Assembly (NCBI RefSeq): GCF_003254585.1
Contig: NZ_QJGZ01000042.1
Location: 558,001-622,000 of the forward strand
Origin: Flavobacterium sharifuzzamanii
GTDB taxonomy: Bacteria > Bacteroidota > Bacteroidia > Flavobacteriales > Flavobacteriaceae
DNA length: 64,000 nucleotides
Reading direction: 5' to 3'
Shown here one piece after another: positions 24,369 to 34,009 of this stretch (within the stretch, counting starts at the first letter, position 1; every line of letters begins with the position of its first letter). The position numbers and the translations under genes are program-made. Below the pieces are notes generated by a model, which saw nothing but the letters and a program-made list of their open reading frames with translations, ran no database searches and was not told the origin of the DNA.

Positions 24369-26231
24369 ATGAATTACTTATCTGTAGAAAATATATCAAA
24401 GTCATTTGGCGAAAGAGTCCTTTTTGACAACATTTCTTTTGGGATTAATAAAGATCAAAAAATCGCTTTTATCGCAAAAAATGGTTCTGGAAAAACCACC
24501 ATAATGAGCATTATTAACGGATTGGAAGAACCAGATACAGGACAAGTTGTTTTAAGGAAAGGAATTAGAATGGCATTTCTTTCGCAAGACAATAATCTTC
24601 AGGATGAACTTACGATTGAAGAAAGTATTTTTGCTTCAGACAATGAAACGCTTAAAGTTATCGAAGCTTATGAAAAAGCTTTAGAAAATCCTTCTGACGA
24701 AGAAGCTTACCAAAAAGCTTTTGACGCTATGGATCAGCACAATGCTTGGGATTTTGAAACGCAGTATAAGCAGATTTTATTCAAATTAAAACTGGAAGAT
24801 TTTAAACTTAAAGTGAAGAATCTTTCTGGAGGACAGAAAAAACGTCTTTCATTGGCTATAATTCTAATCAACCGTCCAGATTTATTGATTTTGGATGAGC
24901 CTACCAACCATTTAGATTTAGAAATGATCGAATGGCTTGAAAGTTATTTTGCCAAAGAAAACATTACGCTGTTTATGGTAACTCACGACCGTTTCTTTTT
25001 GGAGCGTGTCTGCAATGAAATTATCGAATTAGATAATGGAAAATTATATCAATACAAAGGAAATTATTCTTATTACCTTCAGAAAAAAGAAGAAAGAATC
25101 ACTTCTGAAAATGCCAGTGTTGATAAAGCTAAAAACCTTTTCGTAAAAGAATTAGAATGGATGCGCCGCCAGCCAAAAGCAAGAACAACCAAATCTAAAT
25201 CGCGTCAGGACGACTTTTACATTATTAAAGAAAAAGCGCAAAGCCGACGAAAAGAAAACAAAGTTGAGCTTGAAATTAATATGGAAAGAATGGGAAGTAA
25301 AATTATTGAGCTCCATAAACTTTCTAAAAAATTTAAAGACAGAGTTATTCTAGATAATTTTAGTTTTGATTTCCAACGTGGCGAAAGAATAGGAATTATT
25401 GGAAAAAACGGAACTGGAAAATCTACTTTCTTAAATCTGCTTACAGGAACAATTCCGCCAGACAGTGGTCGTGTTGTAAAAGGTGACACTATAAAAGTTG
25501 GATACTATACACAATCTGGAATTAATCCAAAACCAGGACAGCGTGTTATCGATGTTATTAAAGAATACGGAGAATATATTCCGTTGGCAAAAGGAAAAAT
25601 TATTTCGGCCTCTCAACTATTAGAGCGTTTTCTTTTTGATGCTAAAAAACAATACGATTATGTCGAAAAATTGAGCGGAGGTGAATTAAAGCGTTTGTAC
25701 CTATGTACCGTTTTAATCCAGAATCCAAACTTTTTGATTCTCGATGAGCCAACAAACGATTTGGATATTGTAACGCTAAACGTTTTGGAAAGTTTCCTTT
25801 TAGATTACCCTGGATGTTTATTGGTAGTTTCTCACGACCGTTATTTTATGGACAAAATTGTCGATCATTTATTTGTTTTTAGAGGAAACGGAATTATCGA
25901 AAATTTCCCAGGAAACTACTCTGATTTCCGTGCTTACGAAGATAGTGCCGATGTTGCTCAAAAAGAAGAAAACAAAGCCGAAAAGAAAGATTGGAAACAA
26001 AATAATCCGACAGGAAATTTAAGCTTTAACGAACAGAAAGAATATCAGAAAATCGAACGAGAGATTAAAGATCTTGAAGCTGAAAAAGCTAAAATCGAAC
26101 AATTATTCTCTGATGGAAAAGTCGCTGATGCCGATATTAAGAAAAAAGCAAACGAACTTCAAAATATAATTAATAAAATAGACGCAAAAGAAGAACGCTG
26201 GTTTGAACTTTCTGCCAAACTTGAAGGATAG
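24369..26231 (+). CDS. ABC-F family ATPase (Uup-like)
   Basis: A 620-residue soluble protein with two ABC domains in tandem and no membrane segment. The first has AKNGSGKTT, LSGGQKKRLSLA and LLILDEPTNHLD; the second has IGKNGTGKSTFLN, LSGGELKRLYLC and FLILDEPTNDLD. Between them is a helical linker (about 230-310). The C-terminal 80 residues form a coiled coil (QKEYQKIEREIKDLEAEKAKIEQLF) as in Uup, which aids DNA or ribosome contact. ABC-F proteins act on ribosomes, for example resolving stalled complexes. It is a single gene with an upstream TATCTTTG box. Confidence 0.93.
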   Translation: MNYLSVENISKSFGERVLFDNISFGINKDQKIAFIAKNGSGKTTIMSIINGLEEPDTGQVVLRKGIRMAFLSQDNNLQDELTIEESIFASDNETLKVIEAYEKALENPSDEEAYQKAFDAMDQHNAWDFETQYKQILFKLKLEDFKLKVKNLSGGQKKRLSLAIILINRPDLLILDEPTNHLDLEMIEWLESYFAKENITLFMVTHDRFFLERVCNEIIELDNGKLYQYKGNYSYYLQKKEERITSENASVDKAKNLFVKELEWMRRQPKARTTKSKSRQDDFYIIKEKAQSRRKENKVELEINMERMGSKIIELHKLSKKFKDRVILDNFSFDFQRGERIGIIGKNGTGKSTFLNLLTGTIPPDSGRVVKGDTIKVGYYTQSGINPKPGQRVIDVIKEYGEYIPLAKGKIISASQLLERFLFDAKKQYDYVEKLSGGELKRLYLCTVLIQNPNFLILDEPTNDLDIVTLNVLESFLLDYPGCLLVVSHDRYFMDKIVDHLFVFRGNGIIENFPGNYSDFRAYEDSADVAQKEENKAEKKDWKQNNPTGNLSFNEQKEYQKIEREIKDLEAEKAKIEQLFSDGKVADADIKKKANELQNIINKIDAKEERWFELSAKLEG

Positions 26232-26332
26232 ATTATACTTTTGAGTTTCAGCAATTAATGTTAATATCTAAAAACCATTATAGCGACTCAAAAACTAATT
26301 TATATATTTACGACTTTTAAAATAAATACCAC

Positions 26333-26812
26333 ATGAAAAAATTATTAATCGCATTATTTACATTGACACTTTTCGTTTCATGTACTAGTTCAACTCCTGA
26401 AGATATCCTCCCACCACCAAAGGATTATACGGCACAAAATGATAAAGAAATCACTGATTATCTTGCTAAAAACAATTTAACAGCAACAAAAACAAGCACA
26501 GGATTATATTACATAATCAAAACAGAAGGCACAGGAAAACAACCAAGTGTACTATCTACTGTAACTGTAAAATACAAAGGATATTATACATCTGGCAAAA
26601 CATTTGACCAAAGCAAAGATGCTGCTGGAGCTACCTTCCCATTAAATAAAGTAATTCAAGGTTGGAAAGAAGGAATTCCATTTTTTAAAGAAGGAGGAAC
26701 TGGAGTTTTGCTTATACCATCACATTTAGGTTATGGAAGTTATGACGACCCAAGAGGTGTTCCTGCGGGTTCTGTACTTATTTTTGACATTGAACTAATT
26801 TCAGTAAACTAA
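26333..26812 (+). CDS. FKBP-type peptidyl-prolyl isomerase lipoprotein
   Basis: A 159-residue protein. The signal MKKLLIALFTLTLFVSC ends at lipobox cysteine 17, so it is lipid anchored. The C-terminal 105 residues are an FKBP domain: VTVKYKGYYTSGKTFDQSKDA, then VIQGWKEGIPFFKEGGTGVLLIPSHLGYG and VPAGSVLIFDIELISVN. The GWKEGI, LIPSHLGYG and FDIELI segments match the active site of this prolyl isomerase family. It assists envelope protein folding. It lies 23 bp before the methyltransferase gene, which is read in the same direction. Confidence 0.92.
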   Translation: MKKLLIALFTLTLFVSCTSSTPEDILPPPKDYTAQNDKEITDYLAKNNLTATKTSTGLYYIIKTEGTGKQPSVLSTVTVKYKGYYTSGKTFDQSKDAAGATFPLNKVIQGWKEGIPFFKEGGTGVLLIPSHLGYGSYDDPRGVPAGSVLIFDIELISVN

Positions 26813-26835
26813 TTGTTGTACCCTGAAAAGTAAAA

Positions 26836-27615
26836 ATGCTATTTCAAATACAATCTTATTTAAAATTTCTTTGGCATTCTAAAAACGAACACGCGGTTCA
26901 TTCGCCGTTCGTTTTTAGTCTGCTTACAAAATGCTTCTACGATAAAAAGCCTAAACCAGAATACGCCATTCTTAAAAAGTACAGAAAAACGCTTTTAGAG
27001 AATAAAAACTTTATAGAAGTAACTGATTTTGGAGCAGGTTCCAGAGTTTTCAAATCAAATCGAAGACAAATTTCTAAAATTGCACAAACAGCAGGAATTT
27101 CTCCAAAACGTGCTGAATTATTGTTTCGAGTTACCAATTATTTTCAGCCTTCAACTATTCTAGAAATAGGGACTTCTTTAGGCTTAGCAACCTCTGCGTT
27201 GGCTTTAGGAAATCCGAAAGCAAAAGTGGTTACAATTGAAGGTTGCCCAAACACCGCAAATGTTGCCCAAAATCAATTGGCTGAATTTGATTGTAAGAAT
27301 GTTGAAAATGTAATTTCTGAGTTTGAATCTTTTTTAATTTCCGAGAACATTCAAGCAACAAATTACAATCTTATATATTTTGACGGGAATCATTCTAAAA
27401 AAGCAACTTTAGCTTATTTTGACCTTTTACTTCCAACCATAGACAATGATTCTGTTTGGATTTTTGATGATATTCATTGGTCAAAAGACATGGAAGAAGC
27501 TTGGGAGATAATTAAAAATCATCCGATGGTAAAAGTCACGATTGACACTTTTCAATGGGGCTTTGTATTCTTTAGAAGAGAACAGCCGAAAGAGCACTTT
27601 ATAATTAGAGCATAA
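26836..27615 (+). CDS. Class I SAM-dependent methyltransferase (O-methyltransferase-like)
   Basis: A 259-residue soluble protein. TILEIGTSLGLATSALALGNPKAKVVTIEGCP (about 113-145) is motif I with the post-I acidic residue for SAM binding, and NLIYFDGNHSKKATLAYFDLLLP plus SVWIFDDIHWSKDMEEAWE are motif II and metal-site-like segments of catechol O-methyltransferase-like enzymes. The N-terminal SPFVFSLLTKCFYD is a lead helix common in this Bacteroidota family. The acceptor is unknown. It ends at a hairpin terminator that it shares with the convergent lipoprotein gene. Confidence 0.83.
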   Translation: MLFQIQSYLKFLWHSKNEHAVHSPFVFSLLTKCFYDKKPKPEYAILKKYRKTLLENKNFIEVTDFGAGSRVFKSNRRQISKIAQTAGISPKRAELLFRVTNYFQPSTILEIGTSLGLATSALALGNPKAKVVTIEGCPNTANVAQNQLAEFDCKNVENVISEFESFLISENIQATNYNLIYFDGNHSKKATLAYFDLLLPTIDNDSVWIFDDIHWSKDMEEAWEIIKNHPMVKVTIDTFQWGFVFFRREQPKEHFIIRA

Positions 27616-27645
27616 AAAAAGACGATCATTTTTGATCGTCTTTTT
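27614..27645. terminator. Bidirectional terminator
   Basis: AAAAAGACGATCA and TGATCGTCTTTTT arms with A- and T-runs at both ends, between the methyltransferase (plus) and the lipoprotein that ends at 27673 (minus). Confidence 0.85.
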
Positions 27646-27672
27646 CATTTTCTAATTCAAAAAATTAAAATC

Positions 27673-28332
27673 TTATTTTTTTGCGTCTTTATTTTCTTCA
27701 GACTTTGCTCCCATTCTGTTTACAGTATACATTGGTGCAAACTTAATTTTCAAACCAGCAATTTTTCTGTTATCCTCTGCCGACAGACCTTCTTTTTCAA
27801 CTGTATTTTTACGACTGTCAAGTGCTTCATACATTAATTTAATTTCATCCCAGTCTTCTCTAGAATATCTGTCTTTATTATTTTCTACAGTATGAACAAA
27901 CTGCTGATAAACGCTATGAATATTTTGAGCATTTACCCAATTAAAACTCATGTCGTCACCAATTTTTCCTGCACCAAACAAAGCATCTCTTAATTGTTGT
28001 TTTGGACTAGGAGTTGGAGGGGCAAATTGGGCGGTCATTTCATTTTTAAATTCCTCGTATTTAATTTTACTTGCATTTACTTTTTCAGTTGCAGCAGCAT
28101 TATCTTTGATATCCGCTAAAGCAGCTTGCGCGTCTTGAGATCTTCTGTCATATTCAGCTTCTACACTTTTCCAATTGTCTTTTAAATCGGATGCTGCCAC
28201 ATTTTTAACAGAGTCCACGTAGATTACATAGTTCTCAACTGTTTTTTGAGCTTTTTCTTGTTTTTCATCTTTACACGATGCAAACCCTAATACTACTAAT
28301 GCAATTCCTATAGCTATTTTAATATTTTTCAT
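27673..28332 (-). CDS. Helical lipoprotein of unknown function
   Basis: A 219-residue protein with lipoprotein signal MKNIKIAIGIALVVLGFASC (lipobox cysteine 20). The mature part is almost wholly helical and charged: KTVENYVIYVDSVKNVAASDLKDNWKSVEAEYDRR, then a proline-rich break (APPTPSPKQQ, about 121-130) and further helices. It resembles flavobacterial lipoproteins grouped under DUF6565 or similar, which I cannot confirm. The upstream 290 bp is AT-rich with no gene. Function unknown. Confidence 0.62.
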   Translation of the reverse strand: MKNIKIAIGIALVVLGFASCKDEKQEKAQKTVENYVIYVDSVKNVAASDLKDNWKSVEAEYDRRSQDAQAALADIKDNAAATEKVNASKIKYEEFKNEMTAQFAPPTPSPKQQLRDALFGAGKIGDDMSFNWVNAQNIHSVYQQFVHTVENNKDRYSREDWDEIKLMYEALDSRKNTVEKEGLSAEDNRKIAGLKIKFAPMYTVNRMGAKSEENKDAKK

Positions 28333-28624
28333 AATCTTAGTTATTAATTAATTGATATATCAAATTTACTTAATACCAATTTCAATAAATTACATTATTA
28401 TCATATTTTCAAAACAAAAAACATCTTAAAATTATAAAACATTAAAAATAATGCGAATTACACAAAATTAAAACTAAATCATATAATCATTTTAATCTTT
28501 AAAACCATATTTTATTAATCGTTTCGATACTTTTATTAGCTTAAGTGATTTTGTAACAAAAACCAATTATCAACTACTTATTCAAAAGTGTTTTGTACTT
28601 TTAAATCCAAAATTGTAAAATAAA

Positions 28625-29317
28625 ATGGCTGAACCATTAATTAAAATAACCGACATTAAACGAAATTTTACCTTAGGAAACGAAATCGTTTATGTTTTAA
28701 AAGGAATAGATCTAGAAATACAAAAAGGCGAATATGTAGCTTTAATGGGACCATCCGGATCAGGAAAATCTACATTAATGAATTTATTAGGCTGTTTAGA
28801 TACACCAACTTCGGGTCGTTATATTTTAAATGGAAAAGATGTCAGCAAAATGAAAGATGATGAACTGGCCGAAATTAGAAACAAAGAAATTGGTTTCGTT
28901 TTTCAGACCTTCAATCTTTTACCAAGAACAACAGCTTTAGACAATGTTGCCTTACCCATGATTTATGCTGGTTATGGAAAATCTGAAAGAATTGCTCGTG
29001 CAACCGAAGTTTTAAAACAGGTTAATCTCGCAGATAGAATGGATCACCAGCCGAATCAGCTTTCTGGAGGACAACGTCAGCGTGTTGCCGTTGCGAGAGC
29101 ATTGGTAAACAAACCTTCTATTATACTAGCCGATGAACCAACAGGAAACTTAGACAGTAAAACTTCTGTAGAAATCATGAAGCTTTTTGGTGATATTCAC
29201 GCACAAGGAAATACTGTTATTCTTGTAACTCACGAAGAAGATATTGCAGCTTATGCGCACAGAATTATTCGCTTAAGAGATGGATTAATTGAAAGTGACA
29301 CAAGAAAAACTGTTTAA
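28625..29317 (+). CDS. ABC transporter ATP-binding protein (LolD/MacB type)
   Basis: A 230-residue single ABC domain: GPSGSGKST (42-50), Q-loop FVFQTFNLLPR (about 91-101), signature LSGGQRQRVAVARAL (about 140-154), Walker B IILADEPTGNLDSKT and H-loop VTHEED. The LLGCLDTPTSG and ADEPTGNLD segments put it in the LolD/MacB/FtsE-like group that powers lipoprotein release or macrolide/peptide export from the inner membrane. The permease is not adjacent: the next gene (29471) is the adenosyltransferase. It is probably used with a permease encoded elsewhere. Confidence 0.9.
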   Translation: MAEPLIKITDIKRNFTLGNEIVYVLKGIDLEIQKGEYVALMGPSGSGKSTLMNLLGCLDTPTSGRYILNGKDVSKMKDDELAEIRNKEIGFVFQTFNLLPRTTALDNVALPMIYAGYGKSERIARATEVLKQVNLADRMDHQPNQLSGGQRQRVAVARALVNKPSIILADEPTGNLDSKTSVEIMKLFGDIHAQGNTVILVTHEEDIAAYAHRIIRLRDGLIESDTRKTV

Positions 29318-29408
29318 TCGTTTATTTGGTTAATCGTTTAATCGGAAAAAGAAAAACTTATAATTTCAATTCAATCCTGATAAATTCTAAGGATAGAATC
29401 TAGAAAAA

Positions 29409-29465
29409 TAAGCTCAAAGAAGAGAAAACTTAGCATCTCAGAACCTCAGAACCTTAGCATCTTAA
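29409..29465. repeat. CTTAG-phrase repeat
   Basis: AAACTTAGCATCTCAGAACCTCAGAACCTTAGCATCTTAA repeats short CTTAG/CTCAG phrases directly before the adenosyltransferase start (29471). It shares the phrase vocabulary with the repeats at 12631-12709 and 38380-38436. Confidence 0.5.
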
Positions 29466-29470
29466 AAAAA

Positions 29471-30040
29471 ATGAAAGTATATACCAAAACCGGCGATAAA
29501 GGCACAACAGCTCTTTTTGGAGGAACTCGCGTACCAAAAGACCATATCAGAATTGACAGTTACGGAACTGTTGATGAACTGAATTCTTATATCGGATTAA
29601 TCCGCGATCAGGAAATGGATTCGCATTACAAGACTATTTTAATCGAAATCCAAGACCGTCTTTTTACTGTTGGTGCCATTTTGGCAACTCCACAAGAGAA
29701 AGAAGTTTTAAAAAACGGAAAACTTCGTTTAGAAAACCTAGGCATAATCGATTCGGATATTGAATTATTAGAAAAAGAAATTGATAAAATGGACGAAAGC
29801 CTTCCGCCAATGACTCATTTTGTTTTACCTGGCGGGCATCCGACCGTGTCACATTGTCATATAGCGCGTTGTATTTGCCGTCGTGCGGAACGTTTAGCGG
29901 TACATTTAAGCCATAATGAACATGTTCCTGAAATAGCAATCACATACTTAAACCGACTTTCTGACTACCTTTTTGTCTTGGCACGAAAGTTGTCCTCAGA
30001 CTTAAAAGCGGATGAAGTGAAATGGATACCCAGAAAATAA
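29471..30040 (+). CDS. Cob(I)alamin adenosyltransferase, PduO/MMAB type
   Basis: A 189-residue ATP:cobalamin adenosyltransferase. TKTGDKGTTALFGGTRVPKDHIR (5-27) is the ATP-binding N-terminal motif, and VLPGGHPTVSHCHIARCICRRAERLAV (about 120-146) is the cobalamin and ATP site. It converts cob(I)alamin into adenosylcobalamin and can deliver it to methylmalonyl-CoA mutase. The mutase chaperone MeaB is encoded 22 kb away in this window, which supports a B12-dependent propionate/methylmalonyl pathway in the organism. The start ATG lies next to a phrase repeat. Confidence 0.93.
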   Translation: MKVYTKTGDKGTTALFGGTRVPKDHIRIDSYGTVDELNSYIGLIRDQEMDSHYKTILIEIQDRLFTVGAILATPQEKEVLKNGKLRLENLGIIDSDIELLEKEIDKMDESLPPMTHFVLPGGHPTVSHCHIARCICRRAERLAVHLSHNEHVPEIAITYLNRLSDYLFVLARKLSSDLKADEVKWIPRK

Positions 30041-30065
30041 ATTTTCTGGAAATTCCAATTTTTTG

Positions 30066-30235
30066 AAATCCCAAATTCCAAAGGAAGAATTAAATTCTTT
30101 TCGAATTTAAAAAAAGAAAAAAAACTTCAATTATAAATTGGAGTTTGGAGTTTAAGTCACTGGTATTTAAAGGCTTTTTATTGGAATTTGGAATTTAAAT
30201 TTTGGGATTTAAAATTCATTTTTGGGATTTAAAAA
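30066..30235. repeat. Palindromic GGGATTT-phrase repeat
   Basis: AAATCCCAAATTCCAAA (30066-30082) is mirrored by TTTGGAATTT (30187-30196) and TTTGGGATTT (30201-30210), with further copies of TTTGGGATTT to 30230. It fills most of the 286-bp gap before the DUF2795 gene. Confidence 0.6.
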
Positions 30236-30275
30236 GAGACGTTCTTAAATTTTATTAAAATAAATCAAAATTTAC

Positions 30276-30305
30276 TTGTCTTTTTCAGTAAAAAATTTAT
30301 TTTTG
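30276..30305 (+). promoter_or_regulatory. Promoter of the DUF2795-secA unit
   Basis: TTG at 30276-30278, a 19-base spacer and TATTTTTG at 30298-30305 match the Bacteroidota -33/-7 promoter. The start codon follows at 30327, giving a short leader. Confidence 0.65.
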
Positions 30306-30326
30306 CACAAACTAAACAGATAACAG

Positions 30327-30548
30327 ATGTATTGGACATTAGAATTAGCATCTTATTTAAGTGATGCGCCATGGCCTGCTAACAAAGATGAACTTATTGA
30401 CTACGCCATTAGAGCAGGTGCTCCATTAGAGGTAGTAGAAAACCTTCAATCAATCGAAGACGAAGGTGAGATATATGAATCAATGGAAGAAATTTGGCCT
30501 GATTATCCAACAGACGAAGATTATCTTTGGAATGAGGATGAATATTAA
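30327..30548 (+). CDS. DUF2795 protein
   Basis: A 73-residue acidic protein: MYWTLELASYLSDAPWPANKDELIDYAIRAGAPLEVVENLQSI followed by an acidic tail (IWPDYPTDEDYLWNEDEY). The segment LASYLSDAPWPANKDELIDYA is the DUF2795 signature, a small helical domain widespread in Bacteroidota and cyanobacteria with unknown function. It stands directly before secA with its own promoter and a terminator between the two genes. Confidence 0.85.
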   Translation: MYWTLELASYLSDAPWPANKDELIDYAIRAGAPLEVVENLQSIEDEGEIYESMEEIWPDYPTDEDYLWNEDEY

Positions 30549-30563
30549 AAAATAAACCAAAGG

Positions 30564-30595
30564 AAAAAGTCTCTCATCATAGAGACTTTTTTTTT
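30564..30595 (+). terminator. Rho-independent terminator after the DUF2795 gene
   Basis: AAAAAGTCTCT and AGAGACTTTTT arms around CATCAT with a following T-run, 16 bp beyond the DUF2795 stop. Confidence 0.82.
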
Positions 30596-30636
30596 GGTTC
30601 AAATACATATTATATAATAAAGAAATACAATAAATC

Positions 30637-33600
30637 ATGAGTTTCATAAACAGTATTATTAAAGTCTTTGTCGGCGATAAGTCGCAAAAAGATGTCAAAG
30701 CTTTACAACCTTACTTAAATAAAATTAAAACATTCGAAGCTCCTTTAATGAGTCTTACAAACGACGAATTAAGAGGAAGAACCGTTTATTTTAAAGATAG
30801 AATCAAAGAAGCTAGAGCTGATAAAGATGCTAAAATTGCTTCGCTTAAAGCAGAAGTAGAAAACATCGAAGACATCGATAAAAGAGAAGACATTTACGAT
30901 GCTATAGATGCTCTTGAAAAAGAAGCTTATGAAATCTCTGAAAAAACTTTATTGGAAATTCTTCCTGAAGCATTTTCTGTAGTAAAAGAAACGGCTCGTC
31001 GTTTTAAAGAAAATTCTCATATCGAGGTTACTGCAACTGCAAAAGACCGCGAATTCTCAGCAACAAAATCGTACATCACTATTGATGGTGAAAAAGCTAT
31101 CTGGGCTAACAAATGGAATGCTGCCGGAAAAGACATCACTTGGGACATGATTCACTACGATGTTCAGTTAATTGGTGGTATGGTATTACACGAAGGTAAA
31201 GTTGCCGAAATGCAAACGGGAGAAGGTAAAACTTTGGTTGCTACCCTTCCACTTTATTTAAATGCCTTAACTGGAAACGGAGTTCACTTAGTAACAGTGA
31301 ATGACTACTTAGCAAAACGTGATAGCACATGGAAAGCTCCTTTATTTGAGTTCCACGGTTTATCTGTTGATTGTATCGATAATCACCAGCCAAGTACAGA
31401 ACAAAGAAAAAAAGCTTACGATGCTGATATCACTTACGGAACTAACAACGAGTTTGGTTTCGATTACTTAAGAGATAACATGGCACACTCTCCAAGCGAT
31501 TTAGTACAGAGAAAACACAATTTTGCTATTGTCGACGAGGTTGACTCTGTATTAATTGATGATGCTAGAACACCGCTTATTATTTCTGGACCAGTTCCGC
31601 AAGGAGATCGTCACGAATTCAACGAATTGAAACCAAAAATCGAAAACTTAGTTGCACAACAACGTCAGTTAGCAAATGGTTTCTTAGCTGAAGCTAAAAA
31701 ATTAATAAAAGAAGGAAATACTAAAGATGGAGGTTTCTTATTATTAAGAGCTTACAGATCTTTACCTAAAAATAAAGCATTAATTAAATTTTTAAGTGAA
31801 GAAGGAATTAAACAATTGCTTCAAAAAACTGAAAATCAATATATGCAGGATAACAATCGCGAAATGCACAAAGTTGACGAAGCTTTGTATTTTGTGATTG
31901 AAGAGAAAAACAATCAAGTAGAATTGACAGATAATGGTATTAAATACCTTTCTGGAGATACTGATGCAGATTTCTTCGTGTTACCAGACATCGGAACAGA
32001 AATCGCAGCGATTGAAAAACAAAAACTTGATAAAGATTCTGAAGCAGAAGCTAAAGAAAGATTATTCCAAGATTTTGGAGTAAAAAGCGAGCGTATCCAC
32101 ACTCTTACTCAGCTTTTAAAAGCGTACGCTTTATTCGAAAAAGATGTAGAGTACGTTATCATGGACAACAAAATTATGATTGTCGATGAGCAAACAGGTC
32201 GTATCATGGACGGACGTCGTTACTCTGATGGTCTTCACCAAGCGATCGAAGCAAAAGAAAACGTAAAAATCGAAGCTGCAACTCAAACTTTTGCAACTGT
32301 AACATTACAGAATTATTTCAGAATGTACAGCAAATTAGGTGGTATGACAGGTACTGCTGTTACAGAAGCTGGTGAGTTATGGCAAATCTATAAATTGGAT
32401 GTTGTCGAAATTCCAACAAATCGCCCAATTGCAAGACACGATAAAGAAGATTATATCTACAAAACTACACGTGAGAAATTCAACGCTGTAATCGAAGATG
32501 TTACAGAATTATCAAACGCTGGAAGACCTGTATTGATTGGAACAACTTCTGTAGAGATTTCAGAATTATTAAGCCGTATGCTTAAAATGAGAGGAATCAC
32601 TCATAACGTATTGAATGCTAAAATGCACAAGCAAGAAGCGCAAATCGTTGAAGAAGCTGGTAAAGCTGGAGTTGTAACAATTGCAACAAACATGGCTGGT
32701 CGTGGTACCGATATTAAATTGTCTCCAGAAGTAAAAGCTGCAGGAGGTTTAGCAATCGTTGGTACAGAGCGTCATGATTCTCGTCGTGTAGACAGACAGT
32801 TACGTGGTCGTTCTGGTCGTCAAGGAGATCCAGGAAGTTCTCAATTCTATGTTTCTCTTGAAGATAACTTAATGCGTTTATTCGGTTCTGAAAGAGTTGC
32901 TAAAGTAATGGACAGAATGGGATTGAAAGAAGGTGAAGTTATTCAGCATTCTATGATGACTAAATCTATCGAACGTGCTCAGAAAAAAGTAGAAGAAAAT
33001 AACTTTGGTGTTCGTAAACGTTTATTAGAATATGATGACGTAATGAACTCTCAACGTGAAGTAGTTTACAAACGTCGTCGTCACGCATTGTTTGGAGAGC
33101 GTTTGAAACTGGATATCGCGAACATGCTTTATGATACTTGCGAATTAATTGTAAGCAATAATAAAGTAGCAAATGATTTCAAAGGATTTGAATTTGATTT
33201 AATTCGTTATTTCGGAATTACATCTCCAATTTCTGAGGCTGATTTCACGAAATTAAATGATATCGAAGTTACTGGAAAAGTATACAAAGAAGCTTTAGCT
33301 TTCTACACAGAAAAAACCGAAAGAAGTGCAAGAGAAGCTTTCCCAATTATTAAAGGAGTTTACGAAGAGCCAAACAACCATTTTGAAAGAATTGTAGTTC
33401 CATTTACAGACGGAATCAAAACTTTGAATGTGGTAACTGATTTGAAGAAAGCTTACGATAGCGAAGGTGCTCAATTAATTGCTGATTTTGAGAAAAACAT
33501 TACGCTTTCTATTGTTGATGAAGCTTGGAAAAAACACTTACGCAAAATGGACGAATTGAAACAATCTGTTCAATTGGCTGTTCACGAACAAAAAGATCCA

Positions 33601-33978
33601 TTGCTTATTTACAAATTAGAAGCTTTCAATTTGTTTAGAGGAATGTTAGACAACGTTAACAAAGAAGTTATCTCATTCTTATTCAAAGGTGATTTACCAG
33701 CTCAAAACGTTCCTGAAATCCATGAAGCAAGAGAAGTTCGTCAAAAAGAAAACTTACAATTAAGTAAAGACGAAATCCCAAACAGCGAGAGCATAAACCG
33801 TGAGGCTGGAGAAACTCAACAACGTCAGGTTACTGAAACTATCGTTAGAGATATGCCAAAAATCAACAGAAACGATACTGTTGTAGTTCAAGAAGTTGCT
33901 ACTGGTAAAACAGAAACAATGAAGTACAAAAAAGCGGAAGCTTTAATTGCTGAAGGAACTTGGATTTTAATTAACTAA
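30637..33978 (+). CDS. secA: Protein translocase ATPase SecA
   Basis: A 1113-residue motor ATPase of the Sec pathway. Walker A MQTGEGKT lies at 192-199 and the DEAD-like box DEVD at 300-303; ITYGTNNEFGFDYLRDNM follows the usual SecA order. An extra segment after the DEAD domain, about residues 340-460, lengthens the protein beyond the usual 850-900 residues, as in other Bacteroidota. The C-terminus ends KKAEALIAEGTWILIN and lacks the cysteine-rich zinc motif that binds SecB in E. coli. It drives export of unfolded proteins through SecYEG. A terminator follows at 34010. Confidence 0.98.
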   Translation: MSFINSIIKVFVGDKSQKDVKALQPYLNKIKTFEAPLMSLTNDELRGRTVYFKDRIKEARADKDAKIASLKAEVENIEDIDKREDIYDAIDALEKEAYEISEKTLLEILPEAFSVVKETARRFKENSHIEVTATAKDREFSATKSYITIDGEKAIWANKWNAAGKDITWDMIHYDVQLIGGMVLHEGKVAEMQTGEGKTLVATLPLYLNALTGNGVHLVTVNDYLAKRDSTWKAPLFEFHGLSVDCIDNHQPSTEQRKKAYDADITYGTNNEFGFDYLRDNMAHSPSDLVQRKHNFAIVDEVDSVLIDDARTPLIISGPVPQGDRHEFNELKPKIENLVAQQRQLANGFLAEAKKLIKEGNTKDGGFLLLRAYRSLPKNKALIKFLSEEGIKQLLQKTENQYMQDNNREMHKVDEALYFVIEEKNNQVELTDNGIKYLSGDTDADFFVLPDIGTEIAAIEKQKLDKDSEAEAKERLFQDFGVKSERIHTLTQLLKAYALFEKDVEYVIMDNKIMIVDEQTGRIMDGRRYSDGLHQAIEAKENVKIEAATQTFATVTLQNYFRMYSKLGGMTGTAVTEAGELWQIYKLDVVEIPTNRPIARHDKEDYIYKTTREKFNAVIEDVTELSNAGRPVLIGTTSVEISELLSRMLKMRGITHNVLNAKMHKQEAQIVEEAGKAGVVTIATNMAGRGTDIKLSPEVKAAGGLAIVGTERHDSRRVDRQLRGRSGRQGDPGSSQFYVSLEDNLMRLFGSERVAKVMDRMGLKEGEVIQHSMMTKSIERAQKKVEENNFGVRKRLLEYDDVMNSQREVVYKRRRHALFGERLKLDIANMLYDTCELIVSNNKVANDFKGFEFDLIRYFGITSPISEADFTKLNDIEVTGKVYKEALAFYTEKTERSAREAFPIIKGVYEEPNNHFERIVVPFTDGIKTLNVVTDLKKAYDSEGAQLIADFEKNITLSIVDEAWKKHLRKMDELKQSVQLAVHEQKDPLLIYKLEAFNLFRGMLDNVNKEVISFLFKGDLPAQNVPEIHEAREVRQKENLQLSKDEIPNSESINREAGETQQRQVTETIVRDMPKINRNDTVVVQEVATGKTETMKYKKAEALIAEGTWILIN

Positions 33979-34009
33979 TAATTTCTATTTCAAATAGCAA
34001 ACATAAGTA

